Source: a virus. From it: DNA of 33,852 nucleotides. The translations under genes were made by a program, and so were the position numbers. The notes under the pieces were generated by a model. The model had not been told where the DNA came from and did not search any database. It worked only from the letters and a program-made list of their open reading frames with translations. This document shows positions 16,904 to 23,862 of the stretch, piece by piece. The stretch is taken from IMG/VR virus record IMGVR_UViG_3300009423_000016, positions 1 through 33,852 of that record; one strand, given 5' to 3'. Numbering within the stretch: position 1 is the first letter of the stretch; the number at the start of each line of letters is the position of its first letter.

Positions 16904-18303
16904 TAAATCAGCGGGTTAGCGGTTCCACGTTCTTCGCGTACATCTTCAAGGGTGCGCTCAGGGTCTACAACTCCGGCGCTCTTTAGGCGGTCGAAAATGT
17001 CCTTCTCGCCAATAATGTCCCTGTCCATCAGCGTGACCATAGACATAATCAACTGCGGGTCAACCGACTTGTCGTAGAACTCGGTGTTGATGTGGAACTC
17101 AATATCCTCTGGCGGCAAGCCCATGAACTCGCCTACCCATTGCAAGCAAATCTCTATGCCCTCGGACAGGTTGTCTACCAAGTCACCTAGCACGCTATTC
17201 TCGGATGCAAAGCGAATACGCGCACCCTCGGCGGTCTCGTTGCCAGCGCGGTCGGTAATGATGCGTGCACCGATAGCAACCATCGCGCCCTCTTTGGCTC
17301 GCATGGCCTCCATTACCAACTGGTTGGGGTTAGCTTGCAATAGCGTAGCCGAACCTGAGTCGCCTAGAACGTGCCCAGAGCGCGAGCCTAGCTTGATGCC
17401 TTGCGGGTTGTATTGCTTCCATTGCTCCGCGCTCAGGCTGTGCGTAATGAACAGGCTAGGCTGACCCACCAAGAAACAGGACTCCTCGTAGTCGGCGCTG
17501 TTGCGGTAGTGCGCCATATTCACGTCGGCAATGTCTGCTAACGGCGCCTCGTCAATCGTGCTGTCGTTGTTCTTTGCGCCAACGAACTGAAACGGGATTT
17601 CTTCCCAACGGCTGCCGTCGGCTTTGGTCGGGTATGACTCCTCGGTGTAGGGTTCGTCATCGCGGTAAATCTGCGTCGTGTAGCCGTCCTCACGCAAGCG
17701 TAGCACGCGGTACTGCACGTCAGCCGTGTGGTCAAACTCGTCTTTCTGCACGCTGTAATTCTCGGCGAGCACCACCAACACCAACAGGCGGCGACCGTTT
17801 ACGTTATCGGTACGCCAGTTAACCACCTGCTCGGCGGTGTACGGGATGATGGTTGCTTGTAGACTCATGCGAGCCACTTGCTCGGCGCTTAGGTTTTCAT
17901 CCGTCGCAGGGTAGTCCACTAGGAACGACGTGCGACCCGTCTCCAACAGGTTCGACAATTCATCTTTGGCTAACTGAACCAATGACAGGCCGTCGCCCGT
18001 AGCGTCTTGCAACAGGTAGCCCAACTGGTCGGGCAGTACGAAGTCGGGTTGCTTGCGGAAAGCCGCGCCTACTAGCGCGTTCTTGGTGCGGCCTGTGAAG
18101 TTCGTATATACGGCACGCTTGATATATTGCCGGTATCGGATTGTCTCCGTACCCTTTGCTTCGTCGCCCGATGTGTTGTCAGGGACTGGTAAGTATTGAT
18201 GCTTTTTCTCTTTGACCGCCCGTGAACCTTTAACCGCGTCTCGCGTTCGCGCCCAGACGGGCAAATACTTTTGATATTCGGGGTGCGGATTACTTACAGC
18301 CAT
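16903..18303 (-). CDS. Portal protein (DUF4055 family)
   Basis: 466 residues, MAVSNPHPEYQKYLPVWART. The DUF4055 pattern is clear: YRQYIKRAVYTNFTGRTKNA, LLETGRTSFLVDYPA, the alpha/beta stem region, and a helical C-terminus (DNLSEGIEICLQWVGEFMGL). It forms the dodecameric DNA channel and docks the terminase during packaging. It is flanked by large terminase and MuF. Confidence 0.9.
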   Translation of the reverse strand: MAVSNPHPEYQKYLPVWARTRDAVKGSRAVKEKKHQYLPVPDNTSGDEAKGTETIRYRQYIKRAVYTNFTGRTKNALVGAAFRKQPDFVLPDQLGYLLQDATGDGLSLVQLAKDELSNLLETGRTSFLVDYPATDENLSAEQVARMSLQATIIPYTAEQVVNWRTDNVNGRRLLVLVVLAENYSVQKDEFDHTADVQYRVLRLREDGYTTQIYRDDEPYTEESYPTKADGSRWEEIPFQFVGAKNNDSTIDEAPLADIADVNMAHYRNSADYEESCFLVGQPSLFITHSLSAEQWKQYNPQGIKLGSRSGHVLGDSGSATLLQANPNQLVMEAMRAKEGAMVAIGARIITDRAGNETAEGARIRFASENSVLGDLVDNLSEGIEICLQWVGEFMGLPPEDIEFHINTEFYDKSVDPQLIMSMVTLMDRDIIGEKDIFDRLKSAGVVDPERTLEDVREERGTANPLI

Positions 18304-18333
18304 AGTCGGTTCCTTTGTGCTATTTTAGCCACA

Positions 18334-19587
18334 TTACAATGCAAAGCCAAAATTTACATTTGCCACAGGTCGCACGATTGGCATCTCAAACGCTATCGGA
18401 TACGTTGTCGCATCGTTTTGGTGGTCAACGCCGCTGCTCTTGTCTGGCTCGCCGTTCTTGTACACCTGTTGCTCAAGGCTTTGCGCCACCGTCGGGCAAG
18501 CCTTGGCATTAACAAATAAGCGACCCGCCTCAAACGCGGCATTGGTTGCCATAATTCTATCCCTAACGCCGGGGTTGCGGTTATTTACGCGTACATAAAA
18601 ACCAGCCGATTCTAGCAAAGATATATCCGAGAGGGAAGCATTGACCGTTTTACGCGCCTTGCCGCTTGCGTCAGGGTAGATGTAAATCTGGTGCTCGGCG
18701 TACCGGCCTTTGATAACGTCAATCATCTCAGGCGTGTCGTACATATTGGTCAGCTCCTCAACGGCGTGCCATTGGTTGCCACCGTCCCTGCGTACATATA
18801 CGGTCGCGGCCTGTTTGGTTACGTTGAAGTCGCACCCGATAAACAAAGGCTCTGCGCCCTTATCATCCTTGCGTATAACCTCATCGGTGTTGTGCGCCGT
18901 GCGGTTGTAGCTTGCGTACACCGAACCGCTGTTTAGGTTTACAAACTGCCCGTCAAGGTAAGCCGCCAGCAAGTGCTCAGGGTAGATGCCCTTTAGCCCT
19001 TCGATGTAATCAATCGGTAGATGCGGGTTCGACCGTGTTGGCGCTTGGATTATCTCGTAGCCGTCCTTTGGGTTCTTCTTCCATGTATCGTAGACGAACC
19101 TAAACCCCTCTGGCGTTGTCGTTACCCCGATGGTATTGCTTTGCCCGTTCGGTTTCTTTTGCCGGTTGCGCGCTAGGATTTGCCGCCAAACGTAAGCCGC
19201 GTCATCTTTCTTTAGCGTGTCCAGTTCGTCAACGTCAGCGTCGGCGTGCTCGTAGCCAACAATGCGGCTTGGATTGTCCATCGAGCGAAAGTAGATATGC
19301 CCGTACCCGTGAATATCGATGTAGTTGCTTGGCGACTTCACCAACGTGTAAGCCAGCCCCAAGTCGTTCAGAACGGCCTCAAAGCGCGGAAACGCAATCA
19401 TGCGTATAAGGTCATAGGTCGGCTCATAAAAGCCCCTGTTGCATCCGGGCGCTTCAAGCAAACCCATTACCGAGCGCAATACCGCTGCCTCAGTCTTACC
19501 CGCACCGAACCCAGCAACGAACGCGGGGAAACGCGCCTTTGTCTTGATGTATCTATGCTGTGGCTTAGTCGGCGCTATTGTGGTCAT
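18334..19587 (-). CDS. terL: Terminase large subunit
   Basis: About 417 residues from ATG 19587 (MTTIAPTKPQHRY); an upstream GTG at 19647 would add 20 unlike residues. The ATPase P-loop is in AGFGAGKTEA. A Walker B-like acidic site is seen in EHADADVDELDTLKKDDAAY. The nuclease domain shows the RNase H-like acidic residues in LFIGCDFNVTKQAATVYV and IYPDASGKARK. It translocates DNA into the prohead and cuts concatemers. It overlaps the small subunit gene by 23 bases. Confidence 0.93.
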   Translation of the reverse strand: MTTIAPTKPQHRYIKTKARFPAFVAGFGAGKTEAAVLRSVMGLLEAPGCNRGFYEPTYDLIRMIAFPRFEAVLNDLGLAYTLVKSPSNYIDIHGYGHIYFRSMDNPSRIVGYEHADADVDELDTLKKDDAAYVWRQILARNRQKKPNGQSNTIGVTTTPEGFRFVYDTWKKNPKDGYEIIQAPTRSNPHLPIDYIEGLKGIYPEHLLAAYLDGQFVNLNSGSVYASYNRTAHNTDEVIRKDDKGAEPLFIGCDFNVTKQAATVYVRRDGGNQWHAVEELTNMYDTPEMIDVIKGRYAEHQIYIYPDASGKARKTVNASLSDISLLESAGFYVRVNNRNPGVRDRIMATNAAFEAGRLFVNAKACPTVAQSLEQQVYKNGEPDKSSGVDHQNDATTYPIAFEMPIVRPVANVNFGFAL

Positions 19588-19948
19588 CAGGCGTAACGTA
19601 GTTGATATTGACCGTCGGGCGCGTATCAGTTTGCTCTTTGTCTTCACGCCAACCGGCTTGCGTCTTTAGGTAAAAGATAGCTGCCGAGATGTTGCCGTTT
19701 TGCGCTTGGCTGATAAGGTTCTTGGCTACATTACCAATGGCTTTGGCCTTGCCTCTTTTATACGCGTCAAAAACCTCGGGCTGGCGGCTTTCTACTTCAC
19801 GCAAGGTTGTCTCGCTAATGCTGAAATAGTCCGCCATCTGGCCTTTAGAAAGTACAGCGGCAAGCGCCTCGACTTGTGCGGTCTGCGCTGCGTCGAATAC
19901 TATAAGTGGTCGGCCTCCACCATCGCCTTGGTTGCCTACCTTAGCCAT
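19565..19948 (-). CDS. terS: Terminase small subunit
   Basis: About 127 residues from ATG 19948 (MAKVGNQGDGGGRP), with GAGG 6 bases upstream inside the mom gene; a TTG at 19954 is the alternative. A helix-turn-helix region (LSKGQMADYFSISETTLREV) recognises the packaging site. The C-terminus carries KTQAGWREDKEQTD, typical of small terminases (YLK-type motif before W). It lies directly before terL with overlap. Confidence 0.88.
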   Translation of the reverse strand: MAKVGNQGDGGGRPLIVFDAAQTAQVEALAAVLSKGQMADYFSISETTLREVESRQPEVFDAYKRGKAKAIGNVAKNLISQAQNGNISAAIFYLKTQAGWREDKEQTDTRPTVNINYVTPDDHNSAD

Positions 19949-20645
19949 TGGCAACCTCTAATGAATGGAGCGTGTCGGTCGGTACTGCCCCGCCCAGTTC
20001 CGAGGGGTGCTCAGAATCCTGCTTTTTGACACGCTTAGGGTAAGGCTTTGCTAATGATGCAATTTTAGCACGCATATTTTCATCTAACGGCATTAAGTAA
20101 CGATGCTTGCCAGCAGTTTTGATTATTTTGCACTCGCTAGGTTTTACTGTTTTTCTTTTTTGACCTTGTTGAATATTCCAACCTTTTTCACTTACCTGCC
20201 TTGAGTGCAACCTTTTGCCGTTGTGCCAATACTCAACTCCAGCAGCAGTATCGCCACAATAAAGCCAATTGCCCGCTTGATATATGCCGCCATGATGACC
20301 GTATTGCGGGTCAGCAAACGAAACAATCAGTCTTAAATTAGGGCTATTTTTCTTTAAGAACAATATTGCAAGTCTTACAATTCGACTAATGGGCGTGACA
20401 TGATTTGTCATAGCAATGCGTGTTAACTCGCACCCTTCATCTTGCCCAAGATTGTATGGAGACATTAAATTAGATGATGCACCTCTGCTAAAGATAACAA
20501 CACCAATAAATTTGTCATTCTCCCATGCTCCAATTTTTACTAATGGCGGAACAGGAGTTGATTTGCTGTAATGCCAATTTACGCAGGCGTATTTTGCCGC
20601 TTCATGGCTTGCCCAATTGATTTTTAATTCAGGCTTGTCTTGCAT
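19941..20645 (-). CDS. mom: Mom-type DNA adenine modification protein (GNAT-like fold)
   Basis: 234 residues from ATG 20645 (MQDKPELKINWAS), with GGGAG 8 bases upstream inside the preceding gene. It matches the Mu Mom family: NWHYSKS near 23-29, KIGAWENDKFIGVVIFSRGA, ELTRIAMTNHVTPISRIV, and VSFADPQYGHHGGIYQAGNW near 108-127. Mu Mom alters adenines in phage DNA to a modified acetamido-type base that blocks many restriction enzymes. A like role here is inferred. Three sampled 60-base lines total 36% GC against about 55-60% in adjoining genes, suggesting later acquisition. It lies between a ParB-like gene and terS, overlapping both. Confidence 0.88.
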   Translation of the reverse strand: MQDKPELKINWASHEAAKYACVNWHYSKSTPVPPLVKIGAWENDKFIGVVIFSRGASSNLMSPYNLGQDEGCELTRIAMTNHVTPISRIVRLAILFLKKNSPNLRLIVSFADPQYGHHGGIYQAGNWLYCGDTAAGVEYWHNGKRLHSRQVSEKGWNIQQGQKRKTVKPSECKIIKTAGKHRYLMPLDENMRAKIASLAKPYPKRVKKQDSEHPSELGGAVPTDTLHSLEVANG

Positions 20646-21144
20646 CAAACTCACTCCCGCACTTAGGGCAACAAATCCATTTTGGGTCAAGTTCGTCTAG
20701 TTTGCCTTGGTCATCTTCTGTCGCAGGTTCAAACGAAACGTCTTCGACAAGTTTTTGCAACTCATCGGCGTCAAAGCCAATCAGGGATAGGTCAAAGTCT
20801 AAGTCTTTTAACTCGCTTATCTCAACCTTGAGCATCTCATCGTCCCACCCTGCGTTTAGCGCCAACTTGTTGTCGGCAATGATGTAGGCTTTCTTTTGCG
20901 CTTCGGCAAGGTGCGCTAACCGTAAGCAAGGCACTTCGTCCAGCCCCAGCTTGCGTGCCGCCAATGTGCGACCGTGACCAGCAATAATGCCGCCGTCTTG
21001 GTCAATCAGTACGGGGTTGGTAAAGCCGAACTCTTTAATGCTTGCGGCTATCTGCGCGACTTGCGCGTCCGAGTGTGTGCGGCTGTTCCGAGCGTAGGGA
21101 ATCAGCGCCTCGATAGAGACTTGCTCAATTTGCTGTTTTGCCAT
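20629..21144 (-). CDS. ParB/Srx-like protein with C-terminal zinc-knuckle tail
   Basis: 171 residues from ATG 21144 (a TTG at 21156 is possible). The ParB/sulfiredoxin-fold domain spans about 6-100: VSIEALIPYARNSRTH, FTNPVLIDQDGG, then the nucleotide-binding loop IIAGHGR at 53-59 and LGLDEVPC. In phages this domain is often fused to or beside a DNA methyltransferase; here the neighbour is mom. The last 16 residues hold C158, C159-x2-C162 (WICCPKCGSEFDA), a knuckle-like motif. The gene's end overlaps the mom start by 17 bases, so mom translation is probably coupled. Enzymatic activity is unproven; it might be a nuclease, an ATPase/CTPase or a DNA-binding specificity factor. Confidence 0.85.
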   Translation of the reverse strand: MAKQQIEQVSIEALIPYARNSRTHSDAQVAQIAASIKEFGFTNPVLIDQDGGIIAGHGRTLAARKLGLDEVPCLRLAHLAEAQKKAYIIADNKLALNAGWDDEMLKVEISELKDLDFDLSLIGFDADELQKLVEDVSFEPATEDDQGKLDELDPKWICCPKCGSEFDARQA

Positions 21145-21148
21145 TTTG

Positions 21149-21192
21149 ACCCACAAGGTAAAAATTTGCGCTTTCTGGCTTAACCCACAAGG
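21149..21192. promoter_or_regulatory. Paired direct repeat upstream of the ParB-like gene
   Basis: The 10-base ACCCACAAGG occurs at 21149-21158 and 21183-21192, 34 bases apart, in the 72-base gap before the ParB-like/mom/terminase run. On the coding strand it reads CCTTGTGGGT twice. It could be a binding site for a late-gene regulator. No convincing -35/-10 pair was found here. Confidence 0.35.
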
Positions 21193-21216
21193 CCAAGCCC
21201 AAGCGAGGCTATCTTA

Positions 21217-21492
21217 TCACCATTTAACTTTGTCTGCCCAGTACGCTGCGCTCATCTTGCCCTTGGCGATATTCTCAGCGTGCCTAGCCTTGAACGACGC
21301 ACGTCTTGTCGCATCCGCTTTAGATTCGCCTTCACGCTTAGGCGAGCCACTTACGCCTTGCTGACCAAAACGAATCAGCTTTACATCGTCGCCAGACTTA
21401 GCCAGCACCGCGTGGCTTTTCTCTGGGTGGCTTGGCGTTCGCTTTGGCTTGTTGTAACCGGCGAATGTTTCTTTGCCGCGCTTAACTGGCAT
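21217..21492 (-). CDS. DUF6321-like protein, function unknown
   Basis: 91 residues, MPVKRGKETFAGYNKPKRTP. It is a small basic protein with a strongly conserved look in many phages: GYNKPKRTPSHPEKSHAV, LIRFGQQGVSG and a C-terminal FKARHAENIAKGKMSAAYWA. These match the DUF6321 family, of unknown function, often near terminase or structural genes. GAGG precedes ATG 21492. It is the first gene after the 21507-21532 terminator. Confidence 0.75.
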   Translation of the reverse strand: MPVKRGKETFAGYNKPKRTPSHPEKSHAVLAKSGDDVKLIRFGQQGVSGSPKREGESKADATRRASFKARHAENIAKGKMSAAYWADKVKW

Positions 21493-21506
21493 ATCTCACC
21501 TCATGT

Positions 21507-21532
21507 AAAAAAACGCCACCTCTAGGATGGCG
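21507..21532 (-). terminator. Intrinsic terminator after ruvC-like gene
   Basis: On the minus strand CGCCA-T-CC, loop TAGA, GG-TGGCG, then seven T residues. A GC-rich stem with one bulge and a T-run is a textbook Rho-independent terminator. It separates the leftward recombination genes from the DUF6321/ParB/mom/terminase run. Confidence 0.88.
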
Positions 21533-21535
21533 CAA

Positions 21536-21551
21536 GTTGGAGCAATCCAAC
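21536..21551. repeat. Perfect inverted repeat beside the terminator
   Basis: GTTGGA, loop GCAA, TCCAAC: a perfect 6-bp stem with a 4-base loop, 4 bases upstream of the terminator stem in the minus-strand transcript. It may be a second RNA hairpin that protects the 3' end or an antitermination element. Confidence 0.6.
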
Positions 21552-21562
21552 AGGAGAACGGT

Positions 21563-22015
21563 TCATTGTAGTTCCAAGCGCCACCAGTGTGCAAGTAGCA
21601 ATGCCTCGGCTCGCCCGTTGTCTTTTTTACGGGTCAGCGGTGCGTTAGGCCATAGCTTGCGGGCAAGGTCTAGCGAGTCGTTTTTATCGCTCGTCAGGCC
21701 AAGGTCGCGTTTCCACTTCTGAGGCGTGACCATGTGCGTCGGCGCGTTGATGCGCTGCGTTAGCGCCAAGGCCATGCCAAACGCTATGCCGAATTTAAAC
21801 GTGGAAGCTACACCTTGCGCGGGCATCGAGTGTACGGCTTCCACGCATATCTCAAGGTCGCACGCATCGCGGGCTTGGCTTATCTCGCTGTGTATGTCGT
21901 TGGTCAGTAGCTGTTTGCTGTCGTTTAGCATATCGCCGCAAGCCACAAAGTCGCCGTGCCAGTCAATCATCCCCCAAGCGCCGCTAAAGCCGGGGTCTAT
22001 GCCTAATATTTTCAT
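21563..22015 (-). CDS. RuvC-like Holliday junction resolvase
   Basis: 150 residues with an RNase H-like fold. ILGIDPGFSGAWG gives catalytic D7, ICVEAVHSMP gives E59, and KKDNGRAEALLLAHW supplies the C-terminal acidic pair D132/E137. These are the positions expected of phage RuvC-type resolvases. It would cut four-way junctions formed in replication and recombination so that concatemers can be packaged. It overlaps the Ref-like gene by 4 bases (22012-22015) and is followed by a terminator. Confidence 0.9.
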   Translation of the reverse strand: MKILGIDPGFSGAWGMIDWHGDFVACGDMLNDSKQLLTNDIHSEISQARDACDLEICVEAVHSMPAQGVASTFKFGIAFGMALALTQRINAPTHMVTPQKWKRDLGLTSDKNDSLDLARKLWPNAPLTRKKDNGRAEALLLAHWWRLELQ

Positions 22016-22314
22016 TGGTCGTCAATCATCCGCATAACCTCATCCAGTAAAGCGTACTGCCCGCCGTATCGTTGTTCAAACCGTTTCTTCCAAGGGTGAA
22101 CCGCTATAAGCCCTGCGTGACCCGTGCCGTCTTGGTGGTGACCGGCGCATAGCGGTAAAACCTTTGTGTGTGCGTCTGGCTTGGTTCGCCCGTCGATATG
22201 GTGAATGGATACCAAGTCATTGAAGACGCCATCCTTTAAACAAGCGATGCAACCTAATTGTGCGATTCGGTCTTGTAGTGCCTTTTCCGAGGCCGACCGT
22301 GTTTTACCCTTCAT
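22012..22314 (-). CDS. Ref-like RecA-dependent HNH nuclease
   Basis: About 100 residues from ATG 22314 (MKGKTRSASEKALQ); ATG 22329 is an alternative. The core GCIACLKDG, then IHHIDGRTKPDAHTKVLPLC and AGHHQDGTGHAG matches the phage P1 Ref family, an HNH-fold nuclease that cuts at RecA-made D-loops. Paired Cys and multiple His suggest zinc and metal binding. It is sandwiched between NinB and RuvC genes, consistent with recombination. Confidence 0.85.
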   Translation of the reverse strand: MKGKTRSASEKALQDRIAQLGCIACLKDGVFNDLVSIHHIDGRTKPDAHTKVLPLCAGHHQDGTGHAGLIAVHPWKKRFEQRYGGQYALLDEVMRMIDDQ

Positions 22315-22717
22315 CGAGCACCACCCCATTTTGCGCTGCCCAAGCCATCAGCCACTCGGTGAACTCGGACGCTTGTTGCTTAGTAAATTTACGGGTCTGT
22401 AAACCCAATTGCACAATGCCATCGCCCGTCAGATTGGGAATGACTTGCCCCGAACTTCCAGACCATTGCTCTTTAGTGTAGGCATCCACCAAAAGTCGCT
22501 TCCAAGATTCAGCGTCCCAAGTTGAGCCTAAATGTTGAGCCTGTTTAGCGATTTGGTGGATGATGGAATGATACATCGCGTTCTGGTCAAGCGTTCGGTT
22601 TTCGCGTTCAACCTGCACGGTCAACGCTACGCCCGTATCCAGCGACTCCTTCATCTTCACCCATAGCTGGCGCATCTGCTTGACGCCTTCATTGCTATTA
22701 CGCAAGGTCATTTTCAT
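22304..22717 (-). CDS. ninB: NinB/Orf-type recombination mediator
   Basis: 137 residues, MKMTLRNSNEGVKQMRQLWV. The NinB (lambda Orf) pattern is clear: RTLDQNAMYHSIIHQIAKQA, WDAESWKRLLVDAYTKE and a C-terminal FTKQQASEFTEWLMAWAAQN. Lambda Orf helps load recombinase onto SSB-coated DNA in place of RecFOR. AGGA stands 9 bases before ATG 22717. It overlaps the upstream and downstream genes. Confidence 0.88.
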   Translation of the reverse strand: MKMTLRNSNEGVKQMRQLWVKMKESLDTGVALTVQVERENRTLDQNAMYHSIIHQIAKQAQHLGSTWDAESWKRLLVDAYTKEQWSGSSGQVIPNLTGDGIVQLGLQTRKFTKQQASEFTEWLMAWAAQNGVVLDEG

Positions 22718-23009
22718 ATTCGTTCGTCCTGACTGCTGTCATGCAAGTGCGGATGTTGTGAGCGTGCCCGCTGCCCTGCTTACTGGCGATGCGGTTAAGC
22801 GCCTCCCGTAGCCAAGTGTTGCGGATGCCTTTGTCTTTGGCATAGAACATCTGCACCAGTTCACGCGCCGTTGCCATGTTGTCGATTTGCTTTTGCTCGG
22901 CGGCAACCTTGGCAAAGTGCGTGCGCTGCTCATCAGTAAATGGGGATTTCCAAGTCGCCCGTTGCTTTGAGTGCTTCGTCAACGACGTGGGGAGGGTAGA
23001 TTGCACCAT
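22698..23009 (-). CDS. Hypothetical protein (103 aa) in the recombination block
   Basis: Starts at ATG 23009 (MVQSTLPTSL), with AGGA about 7 bases before, and overlaps ninB by 20 bases. The predicted all-helical part MATARELVQMFYAKDKGIRN, WLREALNRIASKQGSG is protein-like. I recall similar short proteins before NinB in other phages, with no function. Its first 77 bases overlap the 39-aa gene in another frame, so the true start may be the internal ATG 22877. Confidence 0.6.
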   Translation of the reverse strand: MVQSTLPTSLTKHSKQRATWKSPFTDEQRTHFAKVAAEQKQIDNMATARELVQMFYAKDKGIRNTWLREALNRIASKQGSGHAHNIRTCMTAVRTNEYENDLA

Positions 23010-23052
23010 CTCGAATCCTGTCTAATATTTTGTTGGCTAGTGTTTTGCTCAT
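22933..23052 (-). CDS. 39-aa small phage protein
   Basis: Short ORF MSKTLANKILDRIRDGAIYP, then PHVVDEALKATGDLEIPIY. It starts with an ATGA overlap on the upstream gene's stop at 23049, and ends at TGA 22933-22935. Small helical proteins of this pattern (LANKILDxIRDG, ALKATGDL) recur in siphophages next to recombination genes. No function is known. I believe it is real because of its overlap and composition. Confidence 0.65.
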   Translation of the reverse strand: MSKTLANKILDRIRDGAIYPPHVVDEALKATGDLEIPIY

Positions 23053-23324
23053 GTGTTCTTCGCTTTCAGCTTGGCTTCAATGGCTCTGAAATACTTGTAT
23101 ATATCTGTCGTATCACACGAGTTCAATGCTTCATCCATCTCCTCATCCGTCAGACCAACCCATTCACGTTTTTGCGGTTCGGCGTACAAAGGGGAATTTG
23201 ACTTACGACTTGGTGCTTTGTGAACTGGTACAGTACCTTTTCCGTTGCCACCCCTTTGCAAACTTCGCAGAGATTCGGAAGTTACCCAAGCCACTGGGTT
23301 TTGTGGTTTGTTTATTGTGCTCAT
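23049..23324 (-). CDS. Hypothetical protein (91 aa)
   Basis: MSTINKPQNPVAWVTSESLR. The segment SPLYAEPQKREWVGLTDEEM followed by a helical ALNSCDTTDIYKYFRAIEAK is a common phage pattern (address-like LYxxPxxREWVGLTDEE) without assigned function. It is part of the leftward early block, overlapping the 39-aa gene by 4 bases. No metal or catalytic motif was seen. Confidence 0.65.
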   Translation of the reverse strand: MSTINKPQNPVAWVTSESLRSLQRGGNGKGTVPVHKAPSRKSNSPLYAEPQKREWVGLTDEEMDEALNSCDTTDIYKYFRAIEAKLKAKNT

Positions 23325-23330
23325 TCGTAG

Positions 23331-23435
23331 TCACCCAAACGTGAGTTGATAAACAATGCCAGCGCAAAAAGACACAGCACCGACAGCAGATACGAAAACC
23401 AAAATTCGAGGGTAATCAACATTGCTCGGCTCCAT
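23331..23435 (-). CDS. Possible small single-span membrane protein (34 aa)
   Basis: From ATG 23435: MEPSNVDYPRILVFVSAVGA and then VSFCAGIVYQLTFG, one predicted membrane segment covering nearly the whole C-terminal half. A longer reading frame to 23582 exists, but it overlaps the upstream gene heavily and looks like a shadow. There is no clear ribosome site, so this is a tentative call. Coupling to the 20-base overlapping upstream gene could explain translation. Confidence 0.4.
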   Translation of the reverse strand: MEPSNVDYPRILVFVSAVGAVSFCAGIVYQLTFG

Positions 23436-23862
23436 TAAAAAGTCTATTAGTGGTGTCTTCAACTGACGCACTTGCGAAAAGTGAGTCTTTATGTTCGTCA
23501 TTGTGATTTGATATTGAATCATTTTTTGCCTTTTTTTCTGCCCTTGCTTGCTTTCGTAATTCTTTCCTGCGCTCGTACTCAAGCCGACGGTCTAAGTTGG
23601 TCTTGCGCGGCTTAGGCTTGTCCAGCTTATCGCCGTAGGCGTACACCGGAGTCTGATAACGGCCTAATGTGTCCTGTCGCCAATCGCATATATGGATAAG
23701 CCCTTGCGCGTGTAAAGCGCGACACCACTTCCAAGACGTCAGGATGGCTATCTGCAAAGCGTCCGCTAGGTCATGGGCACTCATTTGCTTTTCGTAGTAG
23801 TCGAACAGGCGCCATGTCTTACAAAACATGATGTGGTCAATTTGGATTAGCTTTCTAGGCAT
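23416..23862 (-). CDS. Winged-helix-like DNA-binding protein (148 aa)
   Basis: The N-terminal 75 residues read as a winged helix: FDYYEKQMSAHDLADALQIA, WKWCRALHAQGLIHICDWRQ, YQTPVYAYG, with a wing-like turn. They are followed by a strongly basic stretch (KPKPRKTNLDRRLEYERRKE, LRKQARAEKKAK). It could be a regulator or a replication accessory factor. It overlaps its neighbour 23855-24322 by 8 bases. Family unknown. Confidence 0.6.
   Translation of the reverse strand: MPRKLIQIDHIMFCKTWRLFDYYEKQMSAHDLADALQIAILTSWKWCRALHAQGLIHICDWRQDTLGRYQTPVYAYGDKLDKPKPRKTNLDRRLEYERRKELRKQARAEKKAKNDSISNHNDEHKDSLFASASVEDTTNRLFNGAEQC

Noticed and set aside
22739-22933. 64-aa frame starting at the ATG next to the 39-aa gene's stop
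   Set aside because: Although its ATG overlaps the 39-aa stop, the product is rich in Ser, Arg and Pro like a shadow frame, while the overlapping 103-aa frame has a clear helical protein pattern.
23436-23582. N-terminal extension of the small membrane protein
   Set aside because: It lies wholly inside the 148-aa gene in another frame; its Lys/Gln-rich start looks like a shadow.
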